Assembly (NCBI RefSeq): GCF_008831285.2 | Contig: NC_045143.1 | Coordinates: forward strand, 6,645,503 to 6,709,502 | DNA: 64,000 bases | Source: Nymphaea colorata | Taxonomy: Eukaryota > Streptophyta > Magnoliopsida > Nymphaeales > Nymphaeaceae | Direction of reading: 5' to 3' | In this document: piece after piece, positions 1 to 12,025 of the stretch | How positions within the stretch are numbered: the stretch's first letter is position 1 | How the letters are laid out: the number at the start of each line of letters is the position of its first letter | Position numbers and translations under genes: made by a program | Notes under the pieces: generated by a model | What the model was told of the DNA's origin: nothing | The model's input: the letters and a program-made list of their open reading frames with translations, nothing else | The model's database searches: none

Positions 1-317
1 GATGGGTTTCATTCCTTTATAAATACTGCTCGTTTCTCACCTTAACACATCAACCCACCAACTCTTTGAGCCCTCTCTCTCCTCTTATAGACTTTCTACC
101 ACTGTCCTTTCAGTTTCTATTTTCCTCTTCCTATTTCTTAGCTTCGTTCCCTTCATCTTCAATTCCAAACCTCCATCTCTACTTCAATTCCAAACCTCCA
201 TCTCTACTATGGAAGAGCTCCTTGAGGATTTAAAGTCCACTGCTACCTAAGGACCCCCTTTGTCCAAAGAGCTAAGGACTCATTTCTACTCTAAACCTTT
301 TCCCATAAGCTATGTAG
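1..317 (+). repeat. R1 dispersed repeat, copy a, left part
   Basis: This stretch matches 17698 onward and about 62540 onward. All three share a run beginning with TTCATTCCTTTATAA, a pyrimidine-rich middle and a line reading like 'ccaaacctccatctc'. The repeat continues after Copia-1 at 5618, so the retrotransposon split it. No coding sequence is seen. The family could not be assigned to a known transposon class; the left end lies outside the window. Confidence 0.7.
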
Positions 318-940
318 TGTTGGGATAAAATGCGGATAAGACACAAATCTACTAAATGAATTTAGCAACAAACTATAGTTCAATCCGATTATGCAATAAG
401 CAACAAATCAACGGCTAAGCAATCCAAGCAAAGCAATCACAATCACAAACTACACAATAAGATTTTTACGTGGAAAGCCCCTCAAAACAATGAGGGTAAA
501 AACCACGGGGTACTACGACCCAAAACTCAATCCACTATAATCAATGATATAAGTTTGCCAACGATGAGCTACACAAAGCCAACCCTCAAACAATAATATC
601 TCATCAAAACTATATGAGAAAAACAAGGAAAATATCACCGATGAAATGCCCAAAACGTGGATTGGAATAAGATACGTTTAGCTTCCTCCTCGATATCAAA
701 TCTTGCTCAAGCCAAATGCTCGCAGCCTTCTCTTTCTTGCCTTCCTCTTCTCCTTCTTTCCTCTTGATGTGTAGCCACAAGAAAGACACCTCTCTTTTCC
801 TTTTCCCAAAAGAAAAAACCCTAGAGAAAGAGAGACCTGAGAGATTGGGGGGCACCATCGAGTGCCCTCCCTTTTTCTTCCGTCCGTCACTTAAGTGACG
901 GGCCGGATCGGGTCCACTTGAGGCTGGACCCGACCCAACA
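318..940 (-). repeat. Copia-1 3' LTR
   Basis: This 623-bp LTR is the downstream LTR of the minus-strand element. It starts TGTTGGGATAAAA on the plus strand and ends CCCAACA, giving the short inverted termini TGTTGGG/CCCAACA. It aligns along its whole length with 4989-5612. ORFs inside it are incidental. Confidence 0.95.
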
Positions 941-953
941 AGCTCCCCCTCCA
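941..953 (-). other. Copia-1 polypurine tract
   Basis: Read on the minus strand, a purine run (tggagggggagct) lies immediately before the 3' LTR. This is the expected primer for plus-strand DNA synthesis in LTR retrotransposons. Confidence 0.8.
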
Positions 954-992
954 GCCTCAAGTGAGGGAACATACCTGCAAAAATGAACCAAA

Positions 993-3900
993 TTAATATA
1001 CTGCCTTAAAGGCAGTCATCCCAACTAAGACTCTACACATATCATGCTTCTCTTTAAGTAGAGACTTCGTCATCATATCTGTAGTATTATCATCTATATG
1101 GATCTTATCAAGAATAAGCTACTTCGACTCTAGAACATCATGTATCCAATGATACCTCACGTCTATATACTTGGACCTTGCATGAAAAGTAGAATTCTTT
1201 CCAAGGTGAATAGCACTCTGACTGTCACAGTAAAGCACATACTCGTCTTGACTGAAACGAAGTTCTTGCATGAACCTCTTCATCCATAGTAACTCCTTGC
1301 TTGCCTCTGTAGCTGCAATAAACTCTGCTTCAGTAGTAGATAGTGCTACACATTTTTGAAGTCTGGATTGCCAAGAAACTGCACCACCTGCATATGTCAA
1401 TAAAAAACCAGATATATATCTTCTTCCGTCAATGTCTCCTGCCATGTCTGAATCTGTATAGCCAACAAGAATAAATTTTTCTGCCCAAAAACAAAGTGAA
1501 AAACTGCTAGTCCCATGAAGGTATCTCAAAATCCATTTAACTGCTTCCCAGTGTTTCTTTCCTGGATTTGAGACAAACCGACTAACAACTCCAACTGAAT
1601 GAGCAATATCAGGTCTAATACATACCATAGCATACATTAGACTACCTGTGACTGAGGCATAGGGAATCTTTTCCATATCTTCCTTTTCTGAATCTGTCCT
1701 TGGACTCTGCTTGGTGCTCAACTTCAAATGCGCTGCAAGAGGGGGTGCTAACATGCTTTGCCTTGTCTATGTGAAATCTTTGAAGTACATTCTCAATGTA
1801 CTTGTCCTGAGATAGCCATAGCTTCTTCAACTTCCTATCTCATGTGATCTTCATACCCAAAATCTGACTAGCAGCTCTCAACTCTTTCATAGGAAAAGAC
1901 TTGCTCAACTCCTTTTTCAAGCTTGAAATTGTCGAGATATTATTGCCAACAATAAGCATGTCGTCAACATAAATCAACAAAATGACAAAATCATCACTTG
2001 AGAATTTCTTCACAAAGACGCAGTGATCTGAAGTAGTCTTGGTGTAGTCATACTCCCCCATAAATGACTCAAACTTCTTGTACCACTGCCTAGGTGTCTG
2101 CTTCAGACCATAGAAGCTTTTCTTTAATCTGCAAACATGGTTTTCTTTACCTTTCACAAGAAAACCTTCTGGTTGCATCATGTAAATTTTCTCATCAAGA
2201 TCACCATGAAGAAAAGTTGTTTTCACATCCATCTGCTCGATTTCCAAATCAAGACTGGCTGTCAAACTAAGAACAACTCTGATAGACGACATCTTGACCA
2301 CCGGTGAGAATATCTCGTCAAAGTTTACTCCTTTCTTCTGATTGAACCCCTTCACAACCAACCTAGCTTTGTATCTTGGGTTTAGAGAGTTTTCATCATG
2401 CTTCACTCTAAAAACTCATTTGTTTCTCAATGCCCTCTTGCCTTGGGCAACTCTACAAGCTCGAAGGTGTGGTTGTTGTAAAGTGACTGCATCTCATCTT
2501 TCATGGCTTCCATCCACTTTTCCTTGTGCACATCATGTATAGCTTCTTCATAACATTCAGGCTCACCACTGTCAATCAACAAAATATAGTCATGTGTGGG
2601 ATATCTAGTTGAGGGACGCCGCTCCCTCACGGATCATCACTGTCGATCTATATCTGAGGAAGAACCCTCCAAATTATGATTGTCACCTTCGTCATCTGAA
2701 TTAGGAATATATGAAATGTCTACTTGTCCTTCTCTATCATGTATCTGCCCAACAACAACATCTGATACTGCTCTTAAAGTATGCTGCAAGGGAATAGAGT
2801 CCACATCAACTGGAAAATAGCTGTTATGAGAAGAATCATTTACTGCTTTCTGAATATTTTCAATATTCTGATCTTCAGCAAATACAACATCCCTGCTTCG
2901 GACAAGCTTCTTCTCAACTGAATCATACAATCTATAACCAAATTTATCATGACCATAACCCAAAAACATGCACTGCCTGCTTTTTTATTACAACTTCGAT
3001 CTCTCATCCTTTGGTATATGCACAAATGCCCTGCATCCAAATACACGTAAGTGCTTATAGGATCACCATCCAAAGAAACATGTAGAGACAAATTAATCAC
3101 ATAAGCAGCAGTATGTAAAGCTTCACACCAAAAAGAATCAGATAACTTAGCTTCAGATAAGAGACATCTAACTCTCTCCATGAGTGTCTTGTCCATCCTT
3201 TCTACAACGCCATTCAACGGAGGAGTCTTAGGTGGAATCTTGTGGTGCCTGATGCCATAAGATCTGCAATACTCATCAAATGGACCAATATACTCTCCCC
3301 CATCATCGCTGCGAATACACTTCAGCTTCTTTTCTGACTGTCTTTTAACCAGTGCATGAAAGTTCTTAAAAACATCAAGGACTTGGTCTTTCATCTTCAA
3401 AGAATAGACCCAAACTTTCCTAGAAAAATAATCAATAAACGTGACAAAAGAAAGTGCACCACCATGTGAACATACTTTCATAGGACCGCAAACATCTGTA
3501 TGAACCAACTCAAGTGCTTCTGACTTTCTGGAAGGTGGTTGACTCTTGAAAAAAACTCGCGTCTGCTTCCCTACAAAACAATGACTGCATTTGTCAAGTT
3601 TATCCTTCTTTACATCTTGTAGAAGATTCTTCTTGATCAAGAATTGCAGTCCCTTGTCACTCACATGTCCCAGTCTCCTGTGCCACAACTCAATAGATTT
3701 CTCATCATGTGTCACATGTACCATGTTTTTGGAAATTGATGTCTGCATAGTATAAAGATTATTGCTGCATCTTTTGCCTCGAGTAATAATCAAGGAACTT
3801 CTGGTAAGCTTCCATTGGCCATTACCAAAAGTGTTGTGATACCCTTCTTCATCGAGCCTTCCTGCAGAAATAAGGTTTAGATTCATGTCAGGTGCATGCC

Positions 3901-4969
3901 TCACGTCTGTCAGCATCAAGAGAGCTCCATTCGCATTCTTCAGAATGACGTCGCCTCTGCCTACAACATGAGACAAAAAACCATTACCCATTCTCAAAGT
4001 GCCAAAATCACCAGAAATATATGAAGAGAAAAAATCCTTATGGGAAGTAACATGAAGAGCTGAACCACTATCAACAAGTCAATAAGTATCATCTTTGGCA
4101 ACATTAACCATGTTAGCATCACAAACAACAAACATTTCATGTTGTGCATCAGCTGCGACATTGTTATCTCGGTCATTTTTCTTCTCTTGTTTCTCCCTAA
4201 TTTTATTCTCCTTCTTCACCTGGAAGCAGTACTTCTTTATGTGTCCTTTCTTTCCACAGTGATGGCATTCCAAATTCTTATATTTCGATTTGGACTTGCT
4301 TCTGCTTTTATCTTTGCTCCTGTCACTCTTGAATTTACTCCTCCCCCTGTTCTCTGTGAAAAGAACCTCTGTCTGAGAAGAGCAAGCCTGAGATTTTCTT
4401 CTTATCTCCTCATTGAGAATACCTGACTTAACAGACTCTAAAGAAACAACCCTATTAGCTGCAGAGTTAGTAAGCGAGACTCTAAATGTCTTCCACGAAT
4501 AAGGCAAAGTAGCAAGCAATAATAATCCCAAAATCTCATCTTCAAATTGAACGCCCACACTAGATAACTGACTAATGACCTCCTGAAAATCATTTAGAAA
4601 ATCTGACACTGAACTGCCCTCCCAGAATCTCAAATGCATCAATATTTTCAGAAGAAATAATTTACTACTTCCTGTCTTGGAGGCATAAAGATTTTCTAAT
4701 TTTGCCCACAAACTACATGCATGATTTTCATCTTGGATATGGTTATAAACATTCTCATCCACAACTTGTCGAATGAAACCACAAACTTGTTCGTGTTCAA
4801 ATTCTCATTCTTCATCAGACTTAGAAGCAGATTTTTCTTCAGAAAAAACAAAGAGGTGCATAGCCTTAACATATAAGAGATCTTTCATCTTATTTTTCCA
4901 TAGACTATAATTAGTCTCATTTAAGCTAATCATACGGCTAGTACCAAAATCAATTTTGTTATCCACCAT
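993..4969 (-). pseudogene. Copia-1 gag-pol polyprotein, broken
   Basis: Domains in order on the minus strand: gag from an ATG at 4969 ([12 protein letters not shown] motif); CCHC zinc knuckle (CHHCGKKGHIKKYC) near 4240; protease DSG motif near 4070; GAG-pre-integrase H-H-C-C (HRRLGHVSD...CSHC) and integrase core between 3900 and 3100; reverse transcriptase 2400-1850 with YVDDM near 1965; RNase H 1650-1120. The frame is interrupted by TGA at 4805 and 4079 (both where Trp is expected), a deletion with frameshift near 3063, TAA TAA near 2989, TGA TGA near 2634, a frameshift near 2440 with TGA at 2416, TGA at 1840, a frameshift in a C run near 1743, and TAG at 1119. Homology resumes after each break. 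The product is dead; the family function is reverse transcription and integration. Confidence 0.93.
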
Positions 4970-4973
4970 GTTG

Positions 4974-4985
4974 GCTCTGATACCA
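4974..4985 (-). other. Copia-1 primer binding site (tRNA-iMet)
   Basis: On the minus strand the sequence TGGTATCAGAGC lies three bases inside the 5' LTR. It is complementary to the 3' end of plant initiator tRNA-Met, the usual minus-strand primer for Ty1/copia elements. Confidence 0.92.
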
Positions 4986-4988
4986 CTT

Positions 4989-5612
4989 TGTTGGGATAAA
5001 ATGCTGATAGGACACAAATCTACTAAATGAATTTAGCAACAAACTATAGCCCAATCTGATTATGCAATAAGAAACAAATCAACGGCTAAGTAATCCAAGC
5101 AAAGCAATCACAATCACAAACTACACAATAAGATTTTTATATGGAAAACCCCTCAAAACAATGAGGGTAAAAACCACGGGGTACTACGACCCAAAACTCA
5201 ATCCACTATAATCAATGATATAAGTTTACCCACGAGGAGCTACACAAAGCCAACCTTCAAACAATAATATCTCATCAAAACTATATGAGAAAAACAAGGA
5301 AAATATCACCGATGAAATGCCCAAAACGTGGATTGGAAGGAGATACGTCTAGCTTCCTCCTCGATATCAAATCTTGCTCAAGCCAAATGCTCGCAGCCTT
5401 CTCTTCCTTGCCTTCCTCTTCTCCTTCTCTCCTCTTGATGTGCAGCCACAAGAGAGACCACCTCTCTTTTCCTTTTCCCAAAAGAAAAAACCCTAGTGAA
5501 AGAGAGACGTGAGAGATTGGGGGGCACCATCGAGTGCCCTCCCTTTTTCTTCCGCCCGTCACTTAAGTGACGGGCCGGATCGGGTCCACTTGAGGCTGGA
5601 CTCGACCCAACA
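4989..5612 (-). repeat. Copia-1 5' LTR (promoter LTR)
   Basis: This 624-bp LTR pairs with 318-940. Because the element reads leftward, it would carry the element's promoter. TG...CA ends and the adjacent target duplication TGTAG at 5613-5617 define the edge. Confidence 0.95.
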
Positions 5613-5617
5613 TGTAG

Positions 5618-8812
<3,195 letters not shown>

Positions 8813-9590
8813 TTTAGGAAAATGATGACGTGAGAAGGAAAATGCGAAAGCAGCGAATCACTCTACGAATTTTTCTTTTATTGTGATCTTCACCCTGCTT
8901 GTCTTCCCCAGCTGTTAGCTCCCGCCCTCTTCCCTCCTCATTCTCCTCTCCTACTACTCCTTTTGTTGTTTTCCTTTCTTTTCTTGGTTTTTTTTTCTCA
9001 CTTTGGTGATTTCTTTTGTTAATGATTTTTCCATTTGGTCCTCCCCACCTCTCTCTCTCTCGTTCTTCTGAAGGGCAAATTTTATAAATGGTGCAAGCGA
9101 TACCCTGAGAGGTCGTTTGTTGGCATTGGAACATCATGGAACAAAAGGGACACGTTCTGTTTTAGTAAATTGAAAACAGACGTTGGACAAAGAATGCTCA
9201 AGATGGACAGAGAACAAGATGTATAAAAGGCTAAAGAGTTCCACCACGTTCCATGGTTTACCACGGAACAGCCTTCCCGTGACCCCGAGCTCTCCTTGCC
9301 CTCGACCTATCTCTTCCTCTCCTCCTCCTCCGTCTCCACCCACCCCCCAAGCATTTCCTTCTCCTCCATCTTCGTCTCCGCCCCCATCTTCATTCCTTCT
9401 CTTCCGTCTCTGCTCGAGGGCGACTGCCGCAGCATCACTTGAGGCCGTTCGTAATTGCTTTTGTATTTTCGCGTTTAGTGCTCACTCTCCTCCTTCGAAA
9501 CCCTTCTACTAGGGTTTTCTCTTAAAGGTTGAAAAGGCCGACTCTTCACCAGCAGCTCCTCAGCTTCCTCTTCTCCCCTCCTTAGCAGGA
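8813..9590. other. Intergenic stretch, possible gene 5' flank
   Basis: After the end of R1 there is a CT-rich stretch (8880-9060), a block with repeated GGAACA/TGGAAC words (9110-9260) that looks like a small transposon remnant, and a C-rich run (9280-9420) with a 'cttctactagggttttctc' motif at 9503. That motif resembles plant 5'-untranslated leaders. No ORF here shows a recognisable domain. Confidence 0.35.
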
Positions 9591-9825
9591 ATGGCAGCTC
9601 TCCGCAGCAGCGACTCTTCCGCATCTCTGTCGAGGTTAGGCGTAGGCTACTTCTCTCTCTCTCTCTCTCTCGCTGTTGTTTTTCTTTTCCCTGACCGCAG
9701 CCCTACTCCTTTTTCTTGCTCTTTTCCTATTTCCGTTTATCATTTTCAGGCTACCAGCAGACCGGCTACCAACAGACCAACGGTAGCTTCCGTTGCAGCC
9801 CAGCAGTAGCTTCTTGTCGAGGTAA
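9591..9825 (+). CDS. Possible first exons of an unidentified gene
   Basis: An ATG at 9591 follows a leader-like region and starts MAALRSSDSSASLSR, a short Ser/Arg/Ala-rich stretch of the kind seen in organelle transit peptides. After 15 codons there is a donor (TCGAG|GTTAGG, 9635), a CT-rich intron, an acceptor (TTTTCAG) near 9749, and a second donor-like site (GTCGAG|GTAAGG) near 9821. Joining at the first acceptor gives a stop after about 13 codons; an alternative AG ten bases later leaves a slightly longer frame that also stops before the second donor. No downstream exon was recognised before Copia-2. It may be a gene remnant, a gene with a non-coding second exon, or a false call. Confidence 0.25.
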
Positions 9826-11256
9826 GGGAGTCCTCTTTTTTGCCCATTTCCCAATCTCCTTGACCTTCCCATTGACAAGCATTTGATTTGTCTATGACTT
9901 GGCAGATAAACTCTAGATTCAATTAGGAATCTGTGTTGGGGATTGCATGATTTGTGTGTTTGGTTTTATCTTCTAATAAGGGCCACAAGTTCTCTTATAG
10001 GCAGAAAATGAAGGCATACTTCCACCGATTGCTCAACCTATCAAAATCTTAGCCGAACTGAAGCCAATGGAAGTAGCACCTTTTCCTTTCTCTGTTTGAT
10101 TAGAGCACTTCTAAATCTAAATGCAGAAATGTCGGTTTTCAAATGTGACAGTCTTTAGTATAAGGCCTGTGCAAAAAGGCACAGCGCTGGATGATGCTGT
10201 GCCCTGTTATGAAACAAGAGAAACACCAGTAAGACAGAGCAGAGCAACCGGGTAGTAGCAGAGAGGCAGAGGGAGAGAGAAGCCACAGAAGGGAAGCAAG
10301 TGGGATGACTTTAGTGATGGTTGACGTACAATTCTCATTTAGTCTTTTTGCAAAAGATTTTACCCCAAATCTGACTCACGGTCAGATTAAGCAATATATC
10401 CAATTGATGGAACCTGTAATAACTACAGTAACCAACAGTCAAGCCACCACCGAAAAAACCTGACATTTGATTGTCAGACAACACCACCATTTAGCATCTG
10501 ATGGAACCCATTTTGCAGAATATTTTAGACTTAGTTTAGAGTTTATATTGAAGCTGCATCTGATGGATGAATGGCAATTGAATCTAGCGAATATCCCCTT
10601 CCCTGCCAGCCTCAATCAGTTGCTGCTTAGTTTAGCAATAGTAATCAGCATCTGATATTACATAGAAATTCATGAGTTCTTACCATAAGTACAGGCACAT
10701 AGTTGTATATTGTAATTTTTCTTTTATAATTGTTCATTTTCTGTTTGCTCAGGATTTCTATATTTCTATGGTTCTTCATTTCTACGCTTCCCTATATCTT
10801 TACTCCATTTTTCAGGAGGCAAACAGAAAATCCTTGTAATTAACATCCCTCTCCATTTCTTTTTTTCATTTTCTTCCTTATTCGTCTTCCCTTGGCATAC
10901 AAGATACCCTTAGAATCTCTATTTTAAAGTCAAGAAGCTATTCTTAAGTGCACGGGAAACATGAGAAGGTGAAGTGACATTTCATTTTGTGCTTAAATCA
11001 TGTTATCTTTTTCTTTGAATGTAATCCTTCTGTGATGTTTTCTTTCCTTTCTTCTTCATCTCTCCATGACCATATGAGATAGTTCTCAATCTCTATTCTA
11101 GAGTTAAGAGGCATTTCTATTCTGGAGTTAAGAGGCTATGCTCGAGTGCACTGAGAGCATAGAAGATAACATGATATTTCATTTCATAGTTGAATCATGT
11201 TCTCTCTCTTTCCTTGAATATTGCTTTGTTTTAAGATATTATCCATGCATAGTTAT
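9826..11256. other. Unassigned region with imperfect tandem repeat
   Basis: No gene is recognised. From about 10912 a unit of about 175 bp is repeated imperfectly (again from about 11087), marked by 'aatctctatt' plus 'aagaagct/aagaggct', 'gtgcac', 'atttcattt' and 'aatcatgtt'. A third diverged piece continues after Copia-2 at about 15967, showing the retrotransposon landed in this array. The purine-rich run at 10205-10300 has no recognisable feature. Confidence 0.5.
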
Positions 11257-11421
11257 TGTTAAGATGTGTTTATATTCAGTTTTAGGTTTAAGAGGGTACT
11301 TTTGTAATAACTTTTCCTTTAGATGTTTCTCTTGTAACTTCTCTCTCTCCTCTAGTCTATATAAAGAGGAGTTAGGGCAGATTTCGTAGTTAATCAAAGT
11401 TTATTCTTTCTAATCTTATCA
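11257..11421 (+). repeat. Copia-2 5' LTR
   Basis: A 165-bp LTR with TG...CA ends (TGTTAAGATG...CTTATCA). A TATA box lies at 11358-11365. It is unusually short for an autonomous copia element and appears identical to 15800-15964. Confidence 0.96.
11358..11365 (+). promoter_or_regulatory. TATA box in Copia-2 5' LTR
   Basis: TATATAAA lies 56 bp before the LTR end, preceded by a CT-rich run, and is placed to drive the genomic RNA. The same site in the 3' LTR (15901-15908) could drive flanking DNA. Confidence 0.7.
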
Positions 11422-11433
11422 TGGTATCAGAGC
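11422..11433 (+). other. Copia-2 primer binding site (tRNA-iMet)
   Basis: TGGTATCAGAGC begins at the first base after the 5' LTR and is complementary to the 3' end of plant initiator tRNA-Met. Confidence 0.93.
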
Positions 11434-12025
11434 AGCAGCCGTCTCCTCCTCCTTGGCGCGCCGATTGAGCGGCGCCGCCCGCCGCCTGACCGCGCCCATC
11501 GCCTCCGTCCGTTGCTGTCTTCTCCACCCGACGCCTCCGCCCGTTGCTGTCTTCTCCGCCCGACGCCTCCGCCCGTTGCTGTCTTCTCCGCCCGACGCCT
11601 CCGTCCGCTGTTGCAGTCATCTTCGCCGCTGCCCGCCGTGGCTGTCACCTCCGCCCGCCGCCGCCGTCTGTCACTGTTGCTTCTCCGCTGCCGCTGCACG
11701 CTGCATCGCCCCTGCTGTCTCCACCATTCTCCTCTGCTCCGCCGCTGCCCTGCACGCTGATTTTCTTCTCAGCGTCTTCGCTGCATCGCCTCCTCTACTC
11801 CGCCGCTGCTCTGCACGCTGATTTTCCTCTCAGCGTCTTCGCTGTCGCCTCTGGTAATCTGTCTTCGTTCAGTTCTGTTGTTGCCTCTTCCAGCCGATCA
11901 GACTTATGGATTGCTGCCCGTGTTAACTGCTTCATGATCAGCATGTTGTCTTTCGATATGTGATTGTCTTCTTTTTTGCCTGCACTTCCTATTCCGTGGC
12001 TCGGTTTCCTCCATTGTGTTGAGCG
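11434..12025 (+). other. Copia-2 GC-rich leader with tandem repeats
   Basis: The 0.6-kb leader before the gag ATG is far richer in G+C than its surroundings and almost wholly made of CCG/CTG-type words. It contains about three copies of a 32-bp unit (11512-11610, around 'cttctccgcccgacgcctcc') and a duplicated unit of about 62 bp (11738-11850, around 'ctgcacgctgattttc'). Overlapping ORFs in all frames here are composition artefacts. It may fold strongly in the RNA. Confidence 0.8.

Larger units (their letters stand above)
318..5612 (-). mobile_element. Copia-1: full-length, decayed Ty1/copia LTR retrotransposon
   Basis: Two direct LTRs (318-940 and 4989-5612) bound an internal region carrying gag, protease, integrase, reverse transcriptase and RNase H, in the order diagnostic of Ty1/copia. 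The LTRs begin TG and end CA, and the element is flanked by the 5-bp target duplication TGTAG (313-317 and 5613-5617). The primer binding site and polypurine tract sit at the correct LTR edges for a minus-strand element. By eye the LTRs differ at roughly 25-30 positions, about 4%, so the insertion is not very recent. The coding region has many stops and frameshifts, so the copy cannot move by itself. Gag and RT wording resembles the Tork/Tnt1-like lineage (inference). It is inserted inside an R1 repeat. Confidence 0.96.

Noticed and set aside
4079-4081. In-frame TGA between gag and protease as a programmed read-through site
   Set aside because: The same frame has another Trp-to-TGA stop upstream and several stops and frameshifts downstream, so random decay explains it better.
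9105-9260. Small transposon with GGAACA/TGGAAC inverted ends
   Set aside because: The supposed ends do not pair as inverted repeats beyond six bases and no target duplication was found.
11390-11963. Overlapping ORFs on both strands rich in Arg/Ala/Pro/Ser
   Set aside because: They lie in the GC-rich tandem-repeat leader of Copia-2; all frames are open because of composition, and none contains a domain.
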